NCBI RefSeq assembly: GCF_900626075.1
Contig: NZ_UYZY01000009.1
Span: 1-64,000 of the forward strand
Direction of reading: 5' to 3'
Source: Clostridium transplantifaecale
GTDB taxonomy: Bacteria > Bacillota > Clostridia > Lachnospirales > Lachnospiraceae
DNA length: 64,000 nt
Positions 8,795-16,907 of this stretch are shown piece by piece (the first letter of the stretch is position 1; every line of letters begins with the position of its first letter). The translations under genes and the position numbers were made by a program. Under the pieces are notes generated by a model. That model searched no databases. It had not been told where the DNA came from and was given only the letters and a program-made list of their open reading frames with translations.

Positions 8795-11251
8795 ATGCCG
8801 CGAACCAGACAATTAAAGCAGGATATAAAATACTTTCCAAAGGCTCTGATGGAAAAGCTGGAGAACATCAAGACCTACCCTCTAACCATTCTGGAAGCGG
8901 ATTCCGGTTTCGGAAAGACCACTGCAGTCAAGCAATTTTTTGATACCAGGAATCAGGAAGCGTCTCCACTCTATGTCCATGAGTTTTCCAATGACCGCCC
9001 CGCCGAGATGTGGAAAGGATTCTGCGGGCTGATCGCCAATTTTGACGAAGAAAGCGCGGAACGGCTTCTTGCACTGGAAAAACCGGACGAGGATAATATG
9101 ACTGAAATCGTGCGGGGGCTGCGCTCCATCTCCTGCGACAGGGAAACCTTTTTATTTCTGGATGACTTCCAGATGTGGGATTTGTACCACCCCTGTGAAT
9201 TTTTAATCCATCTGTCCAGGCACGGCGGGAAAAAGCTCCACATTGTTGTAGCGACCCATCCCTATACCCACGAGGAGAGGGGCGGCTTAATCGGGAGCGG
9301 ACAGTTATACCTTCTGCAAGAGGCGGCTTTCGCTTTTACCAGAGAGGATACAGACACCTATTACCGGGAGGCGGGGCTTTCGCTTACCGGAAGCCAGCTT
9401 GACGAGGTGATGCAGCTGACGGGCGGCTGGGTTATGGCGCTCTATCTGCAAATGGAGACGATGATCGGCACCGGAAAATTTGAGCAGGGCGGTATGGAAG
9501 CCCTAATGCAAAAAACGTTCTGGGGCGGACTGTCAGAGGACGAAAAGAATTTCCTGATAGAAGTTTCCATTTTCCCAAGGTTTACCATATCCCAGGCGAC
9601 GGCATTCTCTGGCCTGTCGGCGGAGGTAACGGAAAACCGCCTGCGGGAAAAGCGGTTCTTTATTCGCTTTGAATTAGAAAGCCGCTGTTATTATATGCAT
9701 ACCCAGCTCAAGCTGCTGCTGGCTGATAAATTTGCCCTCTTGCCGGAAGAACGGCAAAAAGAAATCTACTTAAAAGGCGGCGAGCTGGCGGAAAAGGCGG
9801 GCGACCGAATGAACACGTTACGGTTCTATTACAGCGCTGGAGCGTGGGAGCGGCTGTTTGCCATGTCACTGACCAGTTATGATTTGGCGGACACCATCGA
9901 CGAAACCACCACTCCCATGATTTTGGATATTCTGGAAAATACCAGCCGAGAGGTGAAGCTGCGCTATCCAAAATCCCTTGTCCCACTGGCGTTTACCCTG
10001 TTCTTTTTGGGGAAAAATGAAGAACTGATACGCCAAAAGGACGAAATCGAGGCAATTATTACGGAGAGCGCCATTCCCGACAAAGAGAAAGACGCGCTCC
10101 GGGGTGAAATGGAATTACTGCTTTCATTCCTTGAGTACAACCGCATTGACGCCATGAGCGCCATGCACCGCAGGGCGTATGACCTGATTGGCGGCCCGGC
10201 GACGCTCATCAACATGAAAAGTACCTGGACATTCGGCTCCCCGTCCGTTCTTTATATGTACTGGCGGGAGCCGGGCAAGCTGGACGAAGAACTGGAGCAG
10301 ATGGACGAGTGTATGCCCTATTATTACCGGCTGTCTCACGGACATGGCACCGGCGCGGAACTGATGATGCGTGCTGAGGCCCACTTATACCGCGGGGAAA
10401 CCGGCGATGCCGAAATCCTCTGCCATCGGGCCGTGCTCACCGCAGACAGCAAGCATCAGGGCAGTATAGCTCAGTGCGGCATTTTTACGTTGGCAAGGCT
10501 CGCGATTCTGCACGGGGACAGGCAGCTTTTGGAGGACAGCCTCGCCACTCTGCTGGAACGCTCCTACCGCAACGCGGAGGATTTGTGCCGCTATACCTAT
10601 GACTTGGCCTACGGCTATCTTTCCCTGTTGTTAGGACATCTGGAGGAGGTTGCCCCGTGGCTTAAGGAGGGGCATATCGACGACAGGCGGCTTGTAATTA
10701 TGACACAGCCTTATGCCTATATCATTTATGGCCGGGTTCTTTTGGAGAAAAAGGAATACCAGAAGCTGCTTGGTGTGAGTGGGTATGTAATGGGGATATC
10801 CTCCATCTTCCCCAACCTATTGCCGCAGTTATATATGAAAATTTATATGGCGGTAGCGCTGGATGCAGGGGGGAGGCGCATAGAGGCGGCGGCTCTTCTG
10901 ACCGAGGCGCTTGAAATGGCGCTGCCGGATAAGATGTTTCTGCCTTTTGCAGAGAATTATGAGGGAATAAAAGGCGCGCTTGCCTCCGGGATTAGAGATC
11001 AGAATGATATGAAACAAATTTTCCGGCTCGCGGAGCGCCTGAAACATTCTTTGGCACAACTCGGAGGAGAAAAAGTCGATATTTCACCGCGTGAAAGAGA
11101 AATTATCGAAATGGCCAGACAAGGTGCTTCAAACAGTGAAATTGCTGAAAAATTTGATATAAAGATTTCCACCGTGAATAACTACTTCTCACGACTGTAT
11201 CAAAAAACCGGTGTATCCAATAAAACCCAACTCTTGCTCCTAAATTTATAA
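8795..11251 (+). CDS. LuxR-family regulator of MalT/LAL type
   Basis: Large ATP-binding transcription regulator, 818 residues. The N-terminal STAND-type ATPase has the P-loop EADSGFGKTT (34-43) and a Walker B-like stretch FLFLDDFQMW near residue 128. The middle (about 330-720) is helical and looks like the TPR-like repeats of MalT relatives. The C-terminus (about 755-815) is a LuxR helix-turn-helix: SPREREIIEMARQG, then NSEIAEKFDIKISTVNNYFSRLYQKTGV. MalT-type proteins bind an inducer plus ATP, oligomerise and activate promoters. The AGGAG site at 8781 fits the ATG at 8795. Nearest downstream genes are a DUF2442 protein and an unrecognised gene beyond a terminator, so they are not obviously cotranscribed. 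Inducer and targets unknown. Confidence 0.88.
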   Translation: MPRTRQLKQDIKYFPKALMEKLENIKTYPLTILEADSGFGKTTAVKQFFDTRNQEASPLYVHEFSNDRPAEMWKGFCGLIANFDEESAERLLALEKPDEDNMTEIVRGLRSISCDRETFLFLDDFQMWDLYHPCEFLIHLSRHGGKKLHIVVATHPYTHEERGGLIGSGQLYLLQEAAFAFTREDTDTYYREAGLSLTGSQLDEVMQLTGGWVMALYLQMETMIGTGKFEQGGMEALMQKTFWGGLSEDEKNFLIEVSIFPRFTISQATAFSGLSAEVTENRLREKRFFIRFELESRCYYMHTQLKLLLADKFALLPEERQKEIYLKGGELAEKAGDRMNTLRFYYSAGAWERLFAMSLTSYDLADTIDETTTPMILDILENTSREVKLRYPKSLVPLAFTLFFLGKNEELIRQKDEIEAIITESAIPDKEKDALRGEMELLLSFLEYNRIDAMSAMHRRAYDLIGGPATLINMKSTWTFGSPSVLYMYWREPGKLDEELEQMDECMPYYYRLSHGHGTGAELMMRAEAHLYRGETGDAEILCHRAVLTADSKHQGSIAQCGIFTLARLAILHGDRQLLEDSLATLLERSYRNAEDLCRYTYDLAYGYLSLLLGHLEEVAPWLKEGHIDDRRLVIMTQPYAYIIYGRVLLEKKEYQKLLGVSGYVMGISSIFPNLLPQLYMKIYMAVALDAGGRRIEAAALLTEALEMALPDKMFLPFAENYEGIKGALASGIRDQNDMKQIFRLAERLKHSLAQLGGEKVDISPREREIIEMARQGASNSEIAEKFDIKISTVNNYFSRLYQKTGVSNKTQLLLLNL

Positions 11252-11294
11252 AATAAGTTTGAAAGTGTGAGTTTTGTCTACATACGATATTTAT

Positions 11295-11334
11295 TCCGCA
11301 CTCTATAATGATAGTTATAGGGTGCGGATTTTTT
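11295..11334 (+). terminator. Rho-independent terminator after the LuxR gene
   Basis: Stem of 14 pairs with one G-U, TCCGCACTCTATAA pairing with TTATAGGGTGCGGA over a six-base loop, followed directly by six T. Ends the LuxR transcript 44 nt after its stop. Confidence 0.9.
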
Positions 11335-11385
11335 GTACTCTAAACAGAAAACGTACTGCGAAAAATAAAAGAAAGGGGAGCGTTT

Positions 11386-11724
11386 ATGGCGTATAAACTT
11401 CAAATCAATAAGGAAAACACGCCGCCAATCCAGAGTGTGACGCCTCTGGCCGCCCACCGGCTGATGCTCCGGTTTGCTACCGGAAGCGAGGTTCTGCTGA
11501 ACATGGGAAACCATCTGGAAACATTGCGGTATAGCCCGCTTGCAGACGAGGATGTGTTTCGTTCCGTGACGACAAACGGAAATACATTGTTCTTCGGCGT
11601 CAGAGAAATCCCGCCCGTCCTGAAACCCAATTTCCCGGAGTACGCCACCATCGCGGCGGTGAAAATCCCTGTTTTAGAGGTCATGCGGCTGGCAGTTGGT
11701 TTTCCCGTATGGGGGGAGGAATGA
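11386..11724 (+). CDS. DUF2442-like protein
   Basis: Protein of 112 residues resembling DUF2442: the region PLAAHRLMLRFATGSEVLLNM, then PLADEDVFRSV, matches that family's phage- and toxin-antitoxin-associated small proteins, and the C-terminal stretch is strand-rich. Some DUF2442 proteins are paired with DUF4160 toxins; no such partner is visible here. GAAAGGGGAG precedes the start. Its stop TGA overlaps ATGA codons of the next gene, so the two are translationally coupled. Function unknown. Confidence 0.7.
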   Translation: MAYKLQINKENTPPIQSVTPLAAHRLMLRFATGSEVLLNMGNHLETLRYSPLADEDVFRSVTTNGNTLFFGVREIPPVLKPNFPEYATIAAVKIPVLEVMRLAVGFPVWGEE

Positions 11725-11726
11725 GG

Positions 11727-12611
11727 ATGAGTGAGGGTACGATAGCAATGCTGTATCCCGCAAAAATTATTGCTGTAGCTGAGGATGAGGGGATTGGGGA
11801 AATGGTATGTCTGCGGCTTAGAGACAGCAACGGCCTGTATCCGAGCGTTATGTACCCGGGAATCTGGTGCTGCCCGCTTAATAGGAAATACATCGGCAGG
11901 ACGATTGTTTCCGCGCAGGAACTGACACTGGCGGAACTATGTGCGCCGGAACAGGCGAAGCGGCTGGCCGCTGTCTGCTCCCAGTGGGGGACGGAGAATA
12001 TTGAAGAAATTTACAGCGTAGTACACCAACGGGGTGGAACTTTTTTCCTGCATACGATGGAGAACGGCGAGGAAGTCATTGTTTTCTCCAGCACGCCGGT
12101 TATTCGCTACATTCAATCCGAAGAGATTCACTATTGGGATGTGGGGCTGTCCTTTATGCCCACGCATGACCGGATGGATTGGAACACTATGTCCGATTAC
12201 TTCCAGCCGTGGCGCACCGACAGCTTCTCACTGTTGCCGCACGGAAACGACAATCACCTGTATGGAAATGTGCGGATTATCGATGTGGCGGAAAGCGAAT
12301 ACGCCCTGCGCCTGACCGTGGAGGATGAACTGCTCCGCAGGCACAGCGTGGTCTACCGTAATTGTGCGTGGAGCACCATTAAGGCTGACCAAGCGGGCCT
12401 CCCCCTGACGCTGGTGCGGGAAATTTCCGCAGAGGAAATGGCCGGCCACCAAACAGCTTTGGAATGCTGCCTAAAGGATCATCCGGAGTATACGAGACTT
12501 TTCCAATGGGTGCCGGAGGACGTGGATTATGGTTATAAGCTGTATCTGCATGAAACCGGCGACCCGGCGGCGGAATATCTGGTTGTTGCGGGATACGTCC
12601 ATATGAATTAA
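11727..12611 (+). CDS. Hypothetical protein, no recognised family
   Basis: Unrecognised cytosolic protein of 294 residues. No signal peptide, membrane segment or nucleotide-binding motif is visible. It is strand-rich with many aromatic residues (several Trp and Tyr, for example YPGIWCC, IHYWDVGLSF and VWSTIK-like segments), suggesting a compact mixed fold. I place the start at ATG 11727, 6 nt after GGGGGGAGGA; ATG codons at 11709 and 11721 are possible but too close to, or ahead of, that site. It overlaps or abuts the DUF2442 stop, so the two probably form one unit downstream of the MalT-type regulator's terminator. Neighbours suggest a mobile or accessory locus; I infer no function. Confidence 0.75.
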   Translation: MSEGTIAMLYPAKIIAVAEDEGIGEMVCLRLRDSNGLYPSVMYPGIWCCPLNRKYIGRTIVSAQELTLAELCAPEQAKRLAAVCSQWGTENIEEIYSVVHQRGGTFFLHTMENGEEVIVFSSTPVIRYIQSEEIHYWDVGLSFMPTHDRMDWNTMSDYFQPWRTDSFSLLPHGNDNHLYGNVRIIDVAESEYALRLTVEDELLRRHSVVYRNCAWSTIKADQAGLPLTLVREISAEEMAGHQTALECCLKDHPEYTRLFQWVPEDVDYGYKLYLHETGDPAAEYLVVAGYVHMN

Positions 12612-12622
12612 GAAGCAGGGGG

Positions 12623-12790
12623 GCTAAACTCCAGACAGCCGGGAACAGGCCGGATGTGATTGTGCTTGATATCTGGCTCCCAGATGGCAGCAGATTGGAG
12701 TTTATGCGAAAGCTGCGCCGGAGTGGACATGCCGATATTCCCGTGCTGCTTGCAAAGACAGAGGCGCTTTTGCATTGCACTGATTCATAG
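12623..12790 (+). pseudogene. Response-regulator receiver-domain remnant
   Basis: An open stretch of 55 codons with no start codon or ribosome binding site reads as the middle of a receiver domain: RPDVIVLDIWLPDG holds the phospho-acceptor Asp and its hydrophobic strand, followed by LEFMRKLRRSGHADIPVLLAKTEALL, close to the switch Thr region. The N-terminal third and all of the output domain are missing, and TAG ends the frame at 12788-12790. It is probably a leftover of a two-component gene lost when the surrounding region was rearranged. Confidence 0.75.
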
Positions 12791-12929
12791 AGGGCAGGTC
12801 TTTGATTTTTTCCATTGTAACGAATTACTCTCCTAAGTTCGTGAAACACCTTGCGAAGGAGAGATGACATGTATCACACGTAAGAGACTAAAATACGGTC
12901 TCTACCGTTCATAACGAGGAGGAAACGAT

Positions 12930-15900
12930 ATGAAATGGAAATTGAAACGAAAGCTGTCCGTCGTGATGTCGGCAGCGCTGGTATTATCCGGATTAAACAC
13001 CGGGCCGGTCATGGCGGCGGTGGATGAGACGGAAAAGACAATTATCAGGTTTGAGGAGCTGGAGGAGAAGGTTGCCCTTCAGGAACTTCCTGTTGGGGCG
13101 GAGGAAGGGGATATCAAATTCCCGTCCAGCCTTTGGGCGTATATAGAAGTGCAAAAAGTGGAGAAAACAGATTCAGATGAGTTTCGGGCATATTCTGTAT
13201 CAGATGTAATTCCATTCACGGAGAATACAGACGGCGGCGAGAATGCGGCAGAAGAAGCAGGGCAGGAAGAAGATGCCGAGCAGGGGAATGAATCCCCCGG
13301 TGTAGGTAACGATGCAGAGGAGGACAAAGAGGCCTCCTCAAAGACGGAAGAAGTGCAGGAAGATGAAATACAGGACAAGAGTGAGTCCTTTGACGAGGAA
13401 ACCGCCGAAACGGAAGACTCAGAATCCGGGGAGATAGAAGAGACGGAGCAGGTTGATGAAATAATTGAGGAATCTGAGCCGGAACATAACAGCCAGGAAG
13501 AGGATAAAAAAGAGAATCTGTCGGATAAACGGGCAGGGGAAAAGGAAGAAAGTCTGTCTGATAAAGAGGTCCGGACGGCAACACCGTCCCAGGCAGGAGA
13601 GTCGAATAAGAATGATGCAAATGACCCTGAAATAAAGACTGTACGGAAAAAAATCGAGAATATTGACTGGGAGCTTAATTTTGCAGAAAGTACGGACTCG
13701 CAGTTTCATTCCGAAGAAGAGGGAACCTATGTCTATGAGCCGGTAATACCGGATGAATACGACATGGATTTAGATGTGGAGCTGCCACAGATCACCGTGG
13801 TGATAAAGGCCGCGGATGGAGAAAAAGAGGCAACCGTCCTGACCGCCGAGGCCGGGGATTACCGGATTACGGTGACCGCAGACGCAGGCGTATTCCCGGA
13901 GGGCGTGAGCCTCTCGGCTGCTCTGATCGAAGATGAGGAGTCCATTGAGGAATTTGCCGGTTCGGTACAAGATGCAGCCGGTGAAACCCCTGATGAGCTG
14001 GTTGTATTTGACATTACGATTCTGGATGAGGAGAATCAGGAAGTCCAGCCGAATCCGGAAAAAGGGAAAGTTGTGGTGTCTTTTGAGAATTTAAAGAAAG
14101 ACAGAAGCGCTCCGGACGCAGACGGGGAACAGCAGATCTACCATATGGATGAAGAAAAGGGGCAGGTGGAACTCTTAGATACCACGGTAAAGGATAATGT
14201 GGTGGAAGCGGAAACAACGCATTTCAGTACATTTGCTGTTGTATTGCTGGAAAAGGGCGCTAATGGCGGCTCCGACGAGCTGGAGGCCTCCACCGGCCTC
14301 CTGACCATCACATCCGGCAGCACCACGGGGGATGCCTACTACGACACCGAGGGCTGGAAGTGGGACGGCTCCACCCTGACGCTGAAAACGCCTGCCAACG
14401 GCCCCCAGCAGGTCAAGTCCGTCAACTTTGACAGCAGCGTTACCGGCGCCACGGTCAAACTGGACAGCAATGTGACGCTGGACGCTTCCACCATCTCCGA
14501 CGACCAGCCTCAGCCTGCTATTCAATGCCAGATTCCTTCCAGCACATCGCTGACCATCGACGCGACGGGACATACGCTGACGGTAAAAACCAATGGTACT
14601 ACATCGGCTATCTTTACATTCGGTGGGGCTATCGCTTTTACCGGCGGAACAGTGGTTTCAAACAGCTCGGTTAACAGTGTCGCTGGGAATGTCGATATCA
14701 CCGGTGGCAACGTATCGGCAACCTCCTCATCGGGCAATGCGATTAGCGCCGGTGGTGTGGTTACCATCTCCGGCAATGCGCAGATAATCGCCACATCGGC
14801 TGTCGGCAGTGGGATTTCTGGGGAGAATGGGATCTATATTACCGGAGGCACGGTAACCGCCACCACAAAAAAAAGCGATTCGAAGGTCTTCGCGCTTGCA
14901 ACCAATCTGGAAAGCGACGGCGACACCCAGGCCGTTTCCATCAGCGGCGGCACGGTCAATCTGGTGAATGAGACCGACGGCAAACGGATGATTACCGCCC
15001 ACAGGCTTTCGGTCACCAATGGTGCGAAGCTGACCTTTAACGGCCAGCCCGCCTTCACCATCGCCGGCGTCTCCCCCGCGAGCGGTTTCAAGAAGGGCGG
15101 CACAGCGGTAAACGTCACCGGCACGAACCTCACCGGCGTCACCGGCGTGAAGCTGATGCGGGGCGCTGATTATGAGGAGCAAACCGCACGGAATGCCGCC
15201 GGTCTCCAAACGGCTGCCGGCTGCCTGACCTTCACCACGCCCGAGCTGGGCGACGACTACACTGGTCCGGCGTCCGTCCAGTTTGCCGACGCAAACGGCG
15301 CGGTCCGGCTGACCAATGTCTTTACCTACACTGACACACCTGACCCTATTGCCACCGTCACCAATGTCGCGGTAACACCCAACTCTGCCAATGTGCAGAA
15401 AGGCACAACCCGGCAGTTTAACGCTGTAGTGACAGGCACGGGCAGTTTTGCACGGACAGTAAAGTGGACAGTGACGGGTGGCGCCCTAGGAACCTCCATC
15501 GACAGCACCGGCCTTTTGACCGTGGCAGCGGGTGAAACAGCGAAGACCCTGACCGTTACCGCCACCTCCACAGTGGACGGAAGCAAGAGCGGCACGGCCA
15601 CTGTGACCGTGACAACAGAACCTGTCACCAAATATCAGCTTACTGTAACCGACGGCACAGGCAGCGGCGAGTACGAGGCAGGCACGAACATCACCATTAC
15701 CGCAAATAAGCCGCAGACGGGTAAGATATTTGATAAATGGACAGACAACGGGGGCGGCAGCTTTGCAAGTGAAACCGCCGCAACGACCACCTACACCATG
15801 CCGGGGAATGCGGCAACGGTGACAGCAACCTATAAGGACGCTCCCGCCGGAACCATAACGGTGACGGGAGTAACACTGAATAGAAACACAATGTCCCTTT

Positions 15901-16676
15901 ACAGCAATACCACACTGAATACAGCCACCCTCACAGCCACGGTATCTCCCGCTGACGCTACCAATAAAGCGGTAAGCTGGTCGAGCGGAAACACGGAGGC
16001 TGTCACAGTTGATGGAAACGGAAATGTCAGAGCGGTAGGTAATGGCACGGCGGTTATCACAGCCACCACGGCTGACGGCGGCCATACGGCCACCTGTACT
16101 GTCACGGTATCCACATATTCCGGTGGCAGTTCGGGCGGTGGTTCCAGCAGCGGCGGTTCATCAGGCGGCAATTCTTCAAGCGGGAATAACTCACAGTCCG
16201 CAGGAACTACCACGACCGATGCGAAAAAGGGCCAGATAAACTCCGTGACCGGAATCATCACCGGCAGCGGAAGCGGTCAATCCAACTGGCAGTCAGAGAC
16301 AAAAGCAGACGGAACCACAAGCTGGAAGCTTCAGTACGCCGACGGCACGACGGCCGCGGGAACCATCGTGACAGCCGCGGACGGAACCACCTATGAGCAG
16401 CCTGCCTGGGAGATGGTAAATGGAGCATGGTATCCATTTGGGGCGGACGGCTATGCAAAGAGCGGAATGGTATTTGACCCGGCGCTGGGCGGATATTTCT
16501 ATATCGACATCAATACCGGTATGAAGACCGGCTGGCAGGAGATTGACGGGAAATGGTATTATTTCAATCCCAATTCAGACGGCAAAAAAGGAATCATGTT
16601 TATGAACGGAAAGACACCGGATGGGTACTATATCAAAGAAGACGGTACCTGGGACGGGGAAGCAAAAAAAGAATGA
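12930..16676 (+). CDS. Large mosaic cell-surface protein with Ig-like domains and choline-binding-type repeats
   Basis: Secreted protein of 1248 residues. In order: a Lys/Arg-rich signal peptide (1-29); a highly acidic Glu-rich region (about 95-230); a strand-rich section; a repetitive Thr/Ser/Gly-rich beta-helix-like or carbohydrate-binding section (about 455-690); an IPT/TIG-like domain around FTIAGVSPASGFKKGGTAV; a bacterial Ig-like domain (VTPNSANVQKGTTRQFNA); an InlB-type B repeat (GSGEYEAGTNITITA, with YTMPGNAATVTATY); a second Ig-like domain (LNRNTMSLYSN); a Gly/Ser linker; and C-terminal aromatic repeats of choline/cell-wall-binding type (MKTGWQEIDGKWYYF). The repeats probably tether it to wall polymers, so no LPXTG is needed. 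From about 14270 the codons become C-rich, unlike the acidic part, suggesting domain acquisition. A GAGGAGGAAACG site precedes the start. Adhesin-like; ligand unknown. Confidence 0.9.
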   Translation: MKWKLKRKLSVVMSAALVLSGLNTGPVMAAVDETEKTIIRFEELEEKVALQELPVGAEEGDIKFPSSLWAYIEVQKVEKTDSDEFRAYSVSDVIPFTENTDGGENAAEEAGQEEDAEQGNESPGVGNDAEEDKEASSKTEEVQEDEIQDKSESFDEETAETEDSESGEIEETEQVDEIIEESEPEHNSQEEDKKENLSDKRAGEKEESLSDKEVRTATPSQAGESNKNDANDPEIKTVRKKIENIDWELNFAESTDSQFHSEEEGTYVYEPVIPDEYDMDLDVELPQITVVIKAADGEKEATVLTAEAGDYRITVTADAGVFPEGVSLSAALIEDEESIEEFAGSVQDAAGETPDELVVFDITILDEENQEVQPNPEKGKVVVSFENLKKDRSAPDADGEQQIYHMDEEKGQVELLDTTVKDNVVEAETTHFSTFAVVLLEKGANGGSDELEASTGLLTITSGSTTGDAYYDTEGWKWDGSTLTLKTPANGPQQVKSVNFDSSVTGATVKLDSNVTLDASTISDDQPQPAIQCQIPSSTSLTIDATGHTLTVKTNGTTSAIFTFGGAIAFTGGTVVSNSSVNSVAGNVDITGGNVSATSSSGNAISAGGVVTISGNAQIIATSAVGSGISGENGIYITGGTVTATTKKSDSKVFALATNLESDGDTQAVSISGGTVNLVNETDGKRMITAHRLSVTNGAKLTFNGQPAFTIAGVSPASGFKKGGTAVNVTGTNLTGVTGVKLMRGADYEEQTARNAAGLQTAAGCLTFTTPELGDDYTGPASVQFADANGAVRLTNVFTYTDTPDPIATVTNVAVTPNSANVQKGTTRQFNAVVTGTGSFARTVKWTVTGGALGTSIDSTGLLTVAAGETAKTLTVTATSTVDGSKSGTATVTVTTEPVTKYQLTVTDGTGSGEYEAGTNITITANKPQTGKIFDKWTDNGGGSFASETAATTTYTMPGNAATVTATYKDAPAGTITVTGVTLNRNTMSLYSNTTLNTATLTATVSPADATNKAVSWSSGNTEAVTVDGNGNVRAVGNGTAVITATTADGGHTATCTVTVSTYSGGSSGGGSSSGGSSGGNSSSGNNSQSAGTTTTDAKKGQINSVTGIITGSGSGQSNWQSETKADGTTSWKLQYADGTTAAGTIVTAADGTTYEQPAWEMVNGAWYPFGADGYAKSGMVFDPALGGYFYIDINTGMKTGWQEIDGKWYYFNPNSDGKKGIMFMNGKTPDGYYIKEDGTWDGEAKKE

Positions 16677-16776
16677 CAGAACAGGAAGTTGTTTCAAAGA
16701 AGTTCGCTGCTTACTCATGGGATATGAATGGCTGCATGAAAAATTTTTAAAAACGTGTGAGGGAGTATCGCACAGC

Positions 16777-16803
16777 GGCGTGAAATCATTTTGATTTCAC
16801 GCC
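16777..16803. terminator. Perfect hairpin after the surface protein gene
   Basis: GGCGTGAAATCA pairs perfectly with TGATTTCACGCC across a TTT loop, 100 nt past the surface-protein stop and 105 nt from the convergent VWA gene. There is no U-run immediately after; TGTTTTT follows about 14 nt later. Probably a terminator or mRNA 3' end stabiliser, possibly serving both strands. Confidence 0.6.
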
Positions 16804-16907
16804 AAGAGCGATGCCCCTGTTTTTATGCTGTAACATTCCCATCCCGTTTCTCCTAATGGAATAAGAATACCTGGAAATTTATCCTGTTGGTGAAAGAATA
16901 AAGCGGC

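Noticed and set aside
8692..8943. 83-codon frame before the LuxR gene
   Set aside because: Out of frame with the regulator and overlaps its start and ribosome binding site.
14175..16261. Several long antisense frames opposite the surface protein (for example 199 codons at 15486-16085)
   Set aside because: GC-rich shadow frames of a repetitive coding region without ribosome binding sites; composition follows the sense gene.
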